The notes under the pieces are model-generated. The model did no database searches. It was not told where the DNA came from and saw only the letters and a list, made by a program, of their open reading frames with translations. From Pseudomonadota bacterium (lineage in GTDB: Bacteria > Pseudomonadota > Alphaproteobacteria > Rhodobacterales > Rhodobacteraceae), in contig JAQCLA010000029.1 in assembly GCA_027592105.1 (NCBI GenBank), positions 1 through 17,184 of the forward strand: 17,184 nt of DNA, read 5' to 3'. Positions 6,353 through 13,605 of this stretch are shown piece by piece (position 1 is the stretch's first letter; each line of letters opens with the position of its first letter). The position numbers and the translations under genes were made by a program.

Positions 6353-7158
6353 GCCTCGGCTGTGTTGCGATCATCGGGTTCGGCGCGATCGCCCGCGATT
6401 TGATCGACATCCTCGCCGCGCAGGAGCTCGCGCCCGACCACGTCACCCTCCTTGTTCGCCCAGGCCGCGAGGAAGAGGTTCAGGCGGCGGTCGGCGCGGC
6501 GGCCTCGGTGACTTCGTCGCTCGACACCGTGCTGGCAGCGCGTCCTGACGTGGTCGTCGAATGCGCCGGACACGGTGCCGTGGTGGACTTCGGGGCGGCG
6601 GTGCTGGCCAGTGGCACGGACCTGATTGTGGCCTCGGTCGGCGCCCTGGCGGAAGCGGATCTGGTCGCCGGGCTAGAAACCGCTGCGCGGGCCTCAGGCG
6701 CGCAATGCGTCATTCCCGCCGGGGCCATAGGCGGGATCGATGCGCTTGGCGCGGCACGGCTCTCAGGACTGATCTCGGTCGACTATACTGGCACCAAGCC
6801 GCCGAGCGCCTGGGCCGGCACGCCGGCCGAGTATGTGACTGACCTCGCCACGCTGACTGCGCCCTGCACCTTCTTCGAGGGCAGTGCGCGGAAGGCGGCG
6901 CAGCGCTATCCCAAGAACGCCAATGTCGCCGCGACGCTGGCCCTTGCTGGGCTGGGCATGGACAGGACGCGTGTCCGCCTTGTCGCGGACCCCGGCTCGA
7001 CCGAGAACATCCACGCCTTCAACGTTGCCTCGCAGGCGCTGGAGTTTTCCGTGCGAATGGTGGGCAAGCCGTCCCCGCGAAACCACAAGACTTCCCGATC
7101 CACCGTTTTCAGCATCGCGCGCGCCGTCGTGAACCGGCGCGCGGCGATCGCCATCTGA
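6349..7158 (+). CDS. Aspartate dehydrogenase-like protein (DUF108 family)
   Basis: A 269-residue protein of the L-aspartate dehydrogenase family, which reversibly converts aspartate to iminosuccinate with NAD(P). The N-terminal nucleotide-binding motif is GFGAIA (residues 10-15). VVECAGHGAV, the IPAGAIGGIDAL segment and His222 in ENIHAF are family hallmarks; that His is the catalytic residue proposed for characterised members. Some relatives serve NAD synthesis (nadX), but no nadA or nadC is nearby. The four-base overlap with the ThDP gene and the 7-bp gap to the aldehyde dehydrogenase show it belongs to this catabolic operon. It may therefore act on a different amino/imino or 2-oxo acid. No symbol is given for that reason. 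Confidence 0.85.
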   Translation: MSLGCVAIIGFGAIARDLIDILAAQELAPDHVTLLVRPGREEEVQAAVGAAASVTSSLDTVLAARPDVVVECAGHGAVVDFGAAVLASGTDLIVASVGALAEADLVAGLETAARASGAQCVIPAGAIGGIDALGAARLSGLISVDYTGTKPPSAWAGTPAEYVTDLATLTAPCTFFEGSARKAAQRYPKNANVAATLALAGLGMDRTRVRLVADPGSTENIHAFNVASQALEFSVRMVGKPSPRNHKTSRSTVFSIARAVVNRRAAIAI

Positions 7159-7165
7159 GGGCGCC

Positions 7166-8644
7166 ATGGAGTATACATTTCGCGACGACCTGATCTTTGT
7201 CGGCGGCCATTGGCAAACGGGGCGGGGCGCGCCGATAATTTCGCACTTCGCCGCCGAGGGACGTATCAATACCACTCTGAGTGGTGCCTCGGTCGAAGAT
7301 GTTGAAGTTGCCATCGCGCGCGCACGCGACGCACAACCGGCATGGGGCGCGCTCAAGCCCCATGAGCGCGCGACGGTGCTCTACCGCATATCCGAAGGCG
7401 TCACCGCCAATATAGATCGCATCGCTTGGGTGCAAAGCCGCGACACCTCCAAGACGCTTGTCGAAACGCGTGCGCTGGCAACCTCGGCGGCGGGCACCTT
7501 CCGTTATTTCGCGGCGGTAACGGAAACCTCGGACGATTTGCGAACCGTGCCGCGCGGCGACTATACGACGGCCTCGATCTACGAGCCTCTGGGCCTCGTG
7601 GCCGCCATCACCCCTTGGAATTCGCCCATCGCATCCGACGCCCAGAAAGTCGCTCCGGCCCTTGCTGCAGGCAATGCTGTCTTGCTGAAACCGGCCAGTT
7701 GGTCGCCACTTGTCAGCCTAGAGCTCGCGCGGATCGCCGAGGAGGCGGGGCTGCCGCAGGGCCTTTTGTCGGTCCTGCCCGGCTCTGGGCGCGAGGTGGG
7801 CAACGCCCTGGTCGCGCATCGTGACATCGCCAAGGTCTCGTTCACCGGCGGCACGGAGACGGGGCGCAGGCTGGCCCATGCGGCAGCGGAAAAGCTGATG
7901 CCCGTCTCGCTGGAGTTGGGTGGTAAGTCTCCGACGATCGTGTTCGCGGATTGCGATACCGATCTTGCGATCGCGGGGATCCTGTTTGGCATCTTCTCGT
8001 CGTCGGGGCAAAGCTGTATCGCGGGTTCACGCTTGTTCGTTCAGTCCAGCATTTACAAGGATTTCGTCGCGCGGCTGGTCGATGCGACGCGCGCGCTGGT
8101 AGTCGGCCATCCCTTTGAGTCAGTGACGCAGGTGTCCTCTCTGGTCCAGCCAGAACATCGCGAAGCTGTGGAACGTTACGTGGCACTGGCCCGGGACGAA
8201 GGCGGTACGATCCTGTGCGGCGGCATGCGGCCGGAAGCCACGGCGCTGCAAGACGGCGCCTATTACATGCCCACGATCATCAGTGGGCTCGACAACTCCG
8301 CGCGCACCTGCCGTGAGGAGATATTCGGGCCTGTGCTGGTCGTGATGCCCTTCGAGGATGAGGCCGACGTGATCGCACAGGCCAATGACAGCGACTACGG
8401 GCTCGCGTGCGGTATCTGGTCGACCGACTACCGCCGTTGTCAGCGCATCGCAGGCGCTATCCGGGCCGGCACTGTCTGGATCAATACCTATAAGCAGTTC
8501 TCGATCTCAACACCCTTCGGAGGCGATGGTGAAAGCGGGATTGGTCGCGAGAAGGGGCGTGCGGGTCTGCGCGGTTACCAGCGGCAGAAATCGATCTACG
8601 AGGATTTGTCCGGCGGACCGCATCCCTGGGCCAGATGGCCCTAG
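7166..8644 (+). CDS. NAD(P)-dependent aldehyde dehydrogenase
   Basis: A 492-residue member of the aldehyde dehydrogenase superfamily, normal length. The cofactor region includes AITPWNSPI with the usual Asn, and ALAAGNAVLLKPA. Glu250 in LELGGKSP is the general base and Cys284 in GQSCIAG is the nucleophile; the 34-residue spacing between them is standard. EEIFGPVL and the C-terminal FGGDGESGIGREKG segment complete the fold. The enzyme oxidises an aldehyde to an acid. The substrate could be a ring-cleavage semialdehyde or the product of the ThDP enzyme upstream. A GAGGG ribosome binding site precedes the ATG. Its TAG lies in a CTAG shared with the stop of the convergent IclR gene. Confidence 0.93.
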   Translation: MEYTFRDDLIFVGGHWQTGRGAPIISHFAAEGRINTTLSGASVEDVEVAIARARDAQPAWGALKPHERATVLYRISEGVTANIDRIAWVQSRDTSKTLVETRALATSAAGTFRYFAAVTETSDDLRTVPRGDYTTASIYEPLGLVAAITPWNSPIASDAQKVAPALAAGNAVLLKPASWSPLVSLELARIAEEAGLPQGLLSVLPGSGREVGNALVAHRDIAKVSFTGGTETGRRLAHAAAEKLMPVSLELGGKSPTIVFADCDTDLAIAGILFGIFSSSGQSCIAGSRLFVQSSIYKDFVARLVDATRALVVGHPFESVTQVSSLVQPEHREAVERYVALARDEGGTILCGGMRPEATALQDGAYYMPTIISGLDNSARTCREEIFGPVLVVMPFEDEADVIAQANDSDYGLACGIWSTDYRRCQRIAGAIRAGTVWINTYKQFSISTPFGGDGESGIGREKGRAGLRGYQRQKSIYEDLSGGPHPWARWP

Positions 8645-9435
8645 GTTGCGATGTGACCCAGCGCGGCCGAGGCTCTGCATGCGGCCGAGGTAACCGCGTC
8701 GATCAGGGCCGAATCGCGGCCTTCGCTATCGGAGGCGAAGCGCGCCTCTGGGCCGGATACGTTGATGCCGCCAACAACTTTTCCGGAATGATCGAAAATT
8801 GCCGCTGCGCAAGACCCGATACCTGCCTCGAAATTTCCTTGGCTCCAAGCGTAGCCCTCGGCCTTGTCATGGCGGGCCTGCGCGATGATCTCCTCGACCG
8901 TCCGCGGCGTCTTGTCGGTCGCTGCCTCTGGTAGATCGCTGGAAAAGACTTGCCGCAATTGCGTTTCCGAACATTCTGCGAGGATAGCACGCCCTATCGA
9001 CGAGGCGTGGGCTGCCAGCCGCGACCCGGTACGCACGTTGCTAACGAGATGGGAATTGGGCGCTTCGCGACCAAGGTAGATGACGTCGCGCCCGTCGAGC
9101 ACCCCCAGATGCGCCGACATGCCGGTCTTAAGACACAGTTCCCGCAGAATTGGCTGGCAAATCTGTACGATTTCCCGCCCCTGGATCGCCTGTGCCCCAA
9201 GACTGACCAGTCCTGCGCCCAGCCGGTACCCGCCACCGTCGCCCAGTTCCTCGATCATGCGGTGTTCCAAAAGGGTGTGTATCAGGCGGATCAGAGTCGT
9301 GCGGTTGATCCCCAGATCGCGCGATACAGTTGACAGGTTCCGCGCTCGCTGTCCTTCGCCAATGTAGCGCAGGAGTTTAAGCGCCCGCTCGACCGGGGGT
9401 ACGGAATAAGGGGTCTGAGATGGCATGTCGCCCAT
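8641..9435 (-). CDS. IclR-family transcriptional regulator
   Basis: A 264-residue protein with IclR architecture. The winged helix-turn-helix spans about residues 13-75 (SVPPVERALKLL, then SRDLGINRTTLIRLIHTLL, a wing ending in GGGYRLG). The C-terminal effector domain runs from about 85 to the end, with the typical SSIGRAILA and GYAWSQGNFEAGIGSCAAAIFD segments. IclR regulators commonly control aromatic-acid catabolism and respond to a pathway metabolite. It lies between the two operons and is divergent from operon B; its own promoter region contains operator B, so autoregulation is likely. ATG 9435 is used; ATG 9426 is an alternative. It overlaps the aldehyde dehydrogenase by four bases end to end. 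Confidence 0.93.
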   Translation of the reverse strand: MGDMPSQTPYSVPPVERALKLLRYIGEGQRARNLSTVSRDLGINRTTLIRLIHTLLEHRMIEELGDGGGYRLGAGLVSLGAQAIQGREIVQICQPILRELCLKTGMSAHLGVLDGRDVIYLGREAPNSHLVSNVRTGSRLAAHASSIGRAILAECSETQLRQVFSSDLPEAATDKTPRTVEEIIAQARHDKAEGYAWSQGNFEAGIGSCAAAIFDHSGKVVGGINVSGPEARFASDSEGRDSALIDAVTSAACRASAALGHIAT

Positions 9436-9501
9436 GGGGGTCTGTCCTGTTGTTCAGATCTGCCGAGGTGCGGCAAACCGGTGTTTGGTGGCGGAAAACT
9501 G

Positions 9502-9530
9502 TTGACCGCAAACATCTTCATCGCCTACCT
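9502..9530 (+). promoter_or_regulatory. Predicted promoter of operon B
   Basis: A -35-like TTGACC (9502-9507) is followed after 18 bp by a weak -10 TACCTT (9526-9531). The operator begins at 9531, so bound repressor would cover the start of transcription, as before operon A. On the opposite strand TTGCCG (near 9567-9562) and TATGTG 17 bp on could serve the iclR gene. These are pattern matches only. Confidence 0.4.
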
Positions 9531-9555
9531 TTGAACACATAGTTCAATATAGAAC
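9531..9555. promoter_or_regulatory. Operator B: TTGAAC-N5-GTTCAA plus third half-site, probably bound by the IclR regulator
   Basis: TTGAAC (9531-9536) and GTTCAA (9542-9547) form a perfect inverted repeat, and GAAC follows after four bases (9552-9555). Half-sites and spacings match operator A; only the spacer bases differ. The position between the divergent iclR gene and operon B would let one bound protein affect both promoters. Confidence 0.65.
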
Positions 9556-9580
9556 ACTCGGCAAGATCAAAGGGGCCAAA

Positions 9581-10750
9581 GTGACGCTTTCAATCGGCAT
9601 TTGCGGCGGAGGAATCGGTGGTCTTTGCGCCGCTATTGCGCTGCATCAGGCGGGGCACGACGTTCAGGTGTTCGAAAAGGCGCGGTCATTTAACCGGGTT
9701 GGCGCAGATGTCAATTTGACGCCAAACGCCGTCTTCGCCCTCGACCAGTTGGGTGTGGGCCCCTACCTGCGCGAGAGCGCGGCGCGTCCCAGCTTTCGCA
9801 TCAGTAGGGACGGCGTCAGCGGCGAGGAAACCTCCCGCTTGCCGATGAGCGCGGCGGCGGAGAAGAAATACGGCGCGCCGCAACTGACCATACATCGCGC
9901 TGATCTGTTAGACGCTTTGCGAGCGCGCTTGCCCGAGGGCAGGCTGTGCCTTGGAATGAGCGCGGTCGCGCTGGAGCTGGTCGAGGGGAGGGCGGTGCTT
10001 GGCTTTGCCGACGCAACGCGGGTGGCCTTCGACCTGGTGATCGGCGCGGACGGCATCCACTCGGTCGTGCGGACAGCACTCTGGGGCGAGGATCACCCGC
10101 GCTATACCGGCATGGTGTCCTATCGCGGCACCTTCCCTGAAGAAAAAGTTGCTGGCCTTCCCGACACCGACGCCTTTACGAAATGGTGGGGCGAGGTGCC
10201 CGAAAAGCAGATCGTGACCTTTCCCCTAACCGGAGGGAGAGAGATTTTTGTCTTCGCGACCCTGCCGCAGAAGGATTGGTCCGAGGAAGGCTGGACGCTG
10301 CCCGGCGATGCAGAAGATCTACGCAGCGCTTATGCCAATTTTCACCGCGATGCACGAAAGCTGTTAGACGCGCTAGACGAGGTCACGCGATCTGCGCTGC
10401 ATGTGCGCGATCCGATGCCACAATGGGCCAAAGGACACGCGACGCTTCTGGGCGACGCAGCTCATCCGATGGTGCCCTTCATGGCGCAGGGCGCCTGCAT
10501 GGCCATTGAGGATGCAGTTGTGCTGGCCCGTGCCCTAGAAGGTGCCGACGACAATAACGACATCGACGCCGCGCTGACGCGGTATGAGACTGAACGCAAG
10601 CCCCGCACCGCGCGGGTTCAGGAAAGCTCGCTTGCCAATGACTGGCTCAAGAAGGCCGGCAACGCGGACTGGGTCTATGGCTACAACGCTTGGACCACGC
10701 CGCTCGACAATTCCACTCACAACGGGAGTTCCCATGAAACAAATGTTTAG
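9581..10750 (+). CDS. FAD-dependent aromatic monooxygenase, NicC/salicylate hydroxylase-like
   Basis: A 389-residue group A flavoprotein monooxygenase, which uses NAD(P)H and O2 to hydroxylate an aromatic ring. Motifs in order: dinucleotide-binding GGGIGG (residues 9-14), VIGADGIHS near 155, and LLGDAAHPMVPFMAQGA near 290, which binds FAD. It resembles 6-hydroxynicotinate 3-monooxygenase (NicC) as I remember it: LTIHRADL, TKWWGE, the AQGACMAIEDA segment and a C-terminal WVYGYN. NicC and salicylate hydroxylase replace a ring carboxylate by hydroxyl, so decarboxylative hydroxylation is plausible here. The start is GTG 9581 with AAGGGG 5-6 nt upstream. The 3' end overlaps dctP by 17 bp. Family is firm; substrate is inferred. 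Confidence 0.88.
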   Translation: MTLSIGICGGGIGGLCAAIALHQAGHDVQVFEKARSFNRVGADVNLTPNAVFALDQLGVGPYLRESAARPSFRISRDGVSGEETSRLPMSAAAEKKYGAPQLTIHRADLLDALRARLPEGRLCLGMSAVALELVEGRAVLGFADATRVAFDLVIGADGIHSVVRTALWGEDHPRYTGMVSYRGTFPEEKVAGLPDTDAFTKWWGEVPEKQIVTFPLTGGREIFVFATLPQKDWSEEGWTLPGDAEDLRSAYANFHRDARKLLDALDEVTRSALHVRDPMPQWAKGHATLLGDAAHPMVPFMAQGACMAIEDAVVLARALEGADDNNDIDAALTRYETERKPRTARVQESSLANDWLKKAGNADWVYGYNAWTTPLDNSTHNGSSHETNV

Positions 10751-11708
10751 AACCGCCTTGCTTTCGGCCGTAATCGCTGCTGCTGCCGTTCCGGCCTTCG
10801 CAGATCCGGTCAAGATCAACGCCGTGACGCTGGCGCCCCGGTCCGTCTATATTACCCAGCCCTTCGCCCAGTTCGTCGAGGAAGTAAATGAACGCTTCGC
10901 CGGCGAAATCGAGATCAACTGGCGCGGTGGCCCCGAGGTCATGCCGCCCTTTGGTCAAGCCGAGGGCGTGCGCAACGGTGCTATGGGAATGACCTATACC
11001 AGCCCGAGTTACTACCAGGGTCTTGTCCCTACTTCTGGCACCATGAACCTGTCCTTTCTGAACTACGAAGAGATCGCGGCCACCAATTACCATGAACGGA
11101 TGACCGAGCTTCACGCCGAAAAGGACCTTGCGTTCATCGGCGAAATCCCCGCGACGCAACTGAATTTCCAGCTCTATATGGGCAATGAAGTGACCAGCCT
11201 CGCCGATCTCGAGGGCAAACGCATCCGCGTATTCCCAACGCTGCTGCCTTTGGTGCAGGGTCTTGGTGCCGAACCCATCGTCTTGCCAATGGAAGAAATC
11301 TATACCGCGCTGGAACGCGGCGCCATCGACGGGTTCATGCAGGGCCCGCTTGGGCAGGCGGCGCAGTTCGGGGGGCTGGTAAAGACTGTCGTGCAGCCCG
11401 GCGTCTACCGAGCTGGGTTTCCGGTCCTCATGAACATGGACCTTTTCAACCAGATGTCGCCCGATCTGCAGGAACGGTTCATAACCTTCCTCCGCGAGGA
11501 TTTTGCCCCCCGAATGGACAATATCTGGGCCGAGGACATTGCAACGGAGCGCGCTGCGCAGGAAGCGGCCGGTTTCAATTACGTTATGCTGTCTGAGGAG
11601 GAAGCGGCACGGTTCGAGGCCATCGCCATGGATGCCGCATGGACCATGACAGCGGAGAATGCGGGCGCGGAGATCGCGGCTGAGCTTCGCGCAATGCTGG
11701 ACCGCTGA
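10734..11708 (+). CDS. dctP: TRAP transporter substrate-binding protein (DctP family)
   Basis: A 324-residue periplasmic binding protein for a tripartite ATP-independent periplasmic transporter, which imports organic anions with a sodium gradient. Residues 1-23 form a Sec signal peptide (MKQMF..., hydrophobic alanine-rich core, cleavage after AFA). The body follows the DctP pattern, with GKRIRVFP near residue 165; the Arg there usually pairs with a ligand carboxylate. MEEIYTALERGAIDG is another family hallmark. A ligand with a carboxylate is therefore likely. ATG 10734, preceded by GGGAG, lies inside the end of the monooxygenase gene. An 8-bp hairpin follows between this gene and dctQ. Confidence 0.92.
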   Translation: MKQMFRTALLSAVIAAAAVPAFADPVKINAVTLAPRSVYITQPFAQFVEEVNERFAGEIEINWRGGPEVMPPFGQAEGVRNGAMGMTYTSPSYYQGLVPTSGTMNLSFLNYEEIAATNYHERMTELHAEKDLAFIGEIPATQLNFQLYMGNEVTSLADLEGKRIRVFPTLLPLVQGLGAEPIVLPMEEIYTALERGAIDGFMQGPLGQAAQFGGLVKTVVQPGVYRAGFPVLMNMDLFNQMSPDLQERFITFLREDFAPRMDNIWAEDIATERAAQEAAGFNYVMLSEEEAARFEAIAMDAAWTMTAENAGAEIAAELRAMLDR

Positions 11709-11733
11709 CAGCCTAATGTGACACGTGAAATGG

Positions 11734-11758
11734 CGGGGTCGGGACATTTTCGACCCCG
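11734..11758 (+). other. Stem-loop between dctP and dctQ
   Basis: CGGGGTCG (11734-11741) and CGACCCCG (11751-11758) form a perfect 8-bp stem with a 9-nt loop. No T-run follows. Such hairpins after binding-protein genes often protect the upstream mRNA from 3' exonucleases, or partly stop transcription, so that binding protein exceeds membrane subunits. Its position also argues against the GTG at 11725 being the start of dctQ. Confidence 0.6.
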
Positions 11759-11784
11759 TCATTGGCAAGAACGGGAGGCAGAAG

Positions 11785-12285
11785 GTGGACCGCACTCTAA
11801 CCCAGCTGAGGCGTGTATTCAGCCGCTTGAACCTGTTCTGTGCCGTGATTGGGGCAGTTCTACTTTCCATGATTGCGTCGATTATCTGTTTCGAGGTGGT
11901 CATCCGCTGGCTAGGTGGCGCGTCTCAGCTGTGGGTGATCGAGGTCAGTGAATACGCGCTTTTGTTCATCACCATACTCGGCGCGCCGTACCTGCTGGAA
12001 AAAAACCTGCACGTGGTCATGGATCTGGTTTATGACAGCCTGACAGGCCGCTGGCGTCTGATTTTGCAACTCATGAATGCGATCATCGGCTTCGTGCTTT
12101 GCACGGTGCTGGCTGTCGTCGGCTTAAGCGTCGTGATTGAGCAATACGATCTGGGTGTCCGGCTCGTGACGGTGATGCGTCCGCAAAGCTGGTGGATCAC
12201 CGCTGCCCTGCCGTTAGGCATGGCACTAATGGCCGTCCAGTTCCTCGACCACATCATCCGCACCCTTCGTGGCGAGGTGCTCTGA
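11785..12285 (+). CDS. dctQ: TRAP transporter small membrane subunit (DctQ family)
   Basis: A 166-residue integral membrane protein with four hydrophobic segments, around residues 17-40, 50-68, 88-112 and 133-152, as expected for DctQ. VIEVSEYALLFITILGAPYLLEKNLHVVMDL is characteristic: the E-x-x-x-Y pattern and the following H are widely shared. It bridges the binding protein and the large permease subunit in the inner membrane. The GTG at 11785 is chosen because GGGAGG lies 6 nt upstream. An in-frame GTG at 11725 would add 20 residues but would place the hairpin within the coding sequence and has no good ribosome binding site. dctM follows after 3 bp. Confidence 0.88.
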   Translation: MDRTLTQLRRVFSRLNLFCAVIGAVLLSMIASIICFEVVIRWLGGASQLWVIEVSEYALLFITILGAPYLLEKNLHVVMDLVYDSLTGRWRLILQLMNAIIGFVLCTVLAVVGLSVVIEQYDLGVRLVTVMRPQSWWITAALPLGMALMAVQFLDHIIRTLRGEVL

Positions 12286-12288
12286 GCG

Positions 12289-13605
12289 ATGGAATGGTAT
12301 GTCACACTCGCCATCGTTCTGGTGCCACTGTTCGCGCTGATGCTTGCCGGTCTGCCGGTTGCCTTTGCCTTTTTCGCCATTAATCTGGTTGGTTCCTACA
12401 TCCTCATGGGCGGCTCTGCTGGGGTTGAGCAATTGGTTCTGAACACCGTCGGATCGGTAACTAGCTTCACGCTGATCCCCATCGCGCTGTTCATGATCAT
12501 GGGCGAGGCGATGTTCCGCTCCGGCATTGCCATCGACCTTATGGACACGCTCGACAAGTGGTTCGGCAAGTTGCGCGGGCGGTTGGCGCTGATGGCCGTG
12601 GGTGGGGGCGTCCTGTTCTCTACCCTGACCGGTAATTCCATGGGTTCTATCGCGCTTTTGGGTTCTTCGCTTACGCCCGAGATGGAAAAGCGGGGCTATG
12701 CGAAACCGATGTCGCTTGGGCCCATCCTTGGCTCCTCGGGCCTTGCGATCATGATCCCGCCTTCGTCGTTGGCGGTGGTGTTGGGCGTGATCGGCGACAT
12801 CTCCATCGGTCGCATCCTGATCGGCATCATTGTGCCGGGGCTTCTGATGGCAGTGCTCTACGTCTTATACATCCTAGTCCGCTGCCAGCTGCAGCCGCAT
12901 CTCGCGCCGTCCTTTGACGTGCCGAAGGTCAGCATGAACGAGAAGCTGACGGCCACTGTCGTCAACATTGTGCCGTTGTCCTTGATCGTCTTCTCGGTCG
13001 TGGGCGTCATTTTCCTTGGCATCGCGACGCCGAGTGAGGCCGCCGCGACTGGTGCTTTCGCCACGCTGCTACTGGCCGCGTTGCGCCGCCGCCTGACGCC
13101 CAAGGTTTTTGGCGACACGATGTTCTCCAGTGCCAACATCTCGGTCATGGTGCTGCTGATCGTGTCGGGCGCGGTCACCTTCTCGCAGCTGTTAGCCTTC
13201 ACGGGGGCGACTTTCGGCATGGTCGATGCGGTCCTGAGTCTCGACATCTCGGACAATGCAATCGTCTTCATGATGATCATGCTGGTAGTATTTATGGGAA
13301 TGTTCATGGGCCCCCTGCCGATCATGCTGATTACATTGCCGATCTTCGTCCCCATCGTGCAGCAGTTTGGCATGGATCCGATCTGGTTCGCCGCTCTTTT
13401 CCTCGTGGCGATTGAGACCGGGGCGACATCGCCTCCGTTCGGGGCAGCACTATTCGTGATGAAGGCCGTGGCACCCAAGGGCACGACGATGGGCGACATT
13501 TACCGCGCTGCCATCCCCTTCATCCTTCTCGATCTGCTGGCGATCGTGCTAATCTTTTTCATCCCCGAACTTGTGACGGTCCCGGTCGACCTGATGTTCC
13601 GATGA
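12289..13605 (+). CDS. dctM: TRAP transporter large permease subunit (DctM family)
   Basis: A 438-residue membrane protein, the standard DctM length, with about 11-12 hydrophobic segments. Family features include the MGEAMFRSG segment near residue 68, the STLTGNSMGSIALLGS hairpin, LGPILGSSGLAIMIPPSS and a second inverted half with ETGATSPPFGAALFVMKA. Together with DctP and DctQ it makes a complete TRAP system. It is the ion-coupled transport channel in the inner membrane. Its stop overlaps the next start as ATGA (13602-13605), which ties the sulfatase-like gene to the transporter. Confidence 0.94.
   Translation: MEWYVTLAIVLVPLFALMLAGLPVAFAFFAINLVGSYILMGGSAGVEQLVLNTVGSVTSFTLIPIALFMIMGEAMFRSGIAIDLMDTLDKWFGKLRGRLALMAVGGGVLFSTLTGNSMGSIALLGSSLTPEMEKRGYAKPMSLGPILGSSGLAIMIPPSSLAVVLGVIGDISIGRILIGIIVPGLLMAVLYVLYILVRCQLQPHLAPSFDVPKVSMNEKLTATVVNIVPLSLIVFSVVGVIFLGIATPSEAAATGAFATLLLAALRRRLTPKVFGDTMFSSANISVMVLLIVSGAVTFSQLLAFTGATFGMVDAVLSLDISDNAIVFMMIMLVVFMGMFMGPLPIMLITLPIFVPIVQQFGMDPIWFAALFLVAIETGATSPPFGAALFVMKAVAPKGTTMGDIYRAAIPFILLDLLAIVLIFFIPELVTVPVDLMFR

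Noticed and set aside
11725..11784. Longer dctQ starting at GTG 11725
   Set aside because: It would place the hairpin 11734-11758 within the coding region and lacks a ribosome binding site, whereas GTG 11785 has GGGAGG at the right distance and gives the usual DctQ length.
10647..11903. Minus-strand open frame of 418 codons opposite dctP
   Set aside because: The plus strand encodes a complete DctP with signal peptide; the antisense product has no domain.
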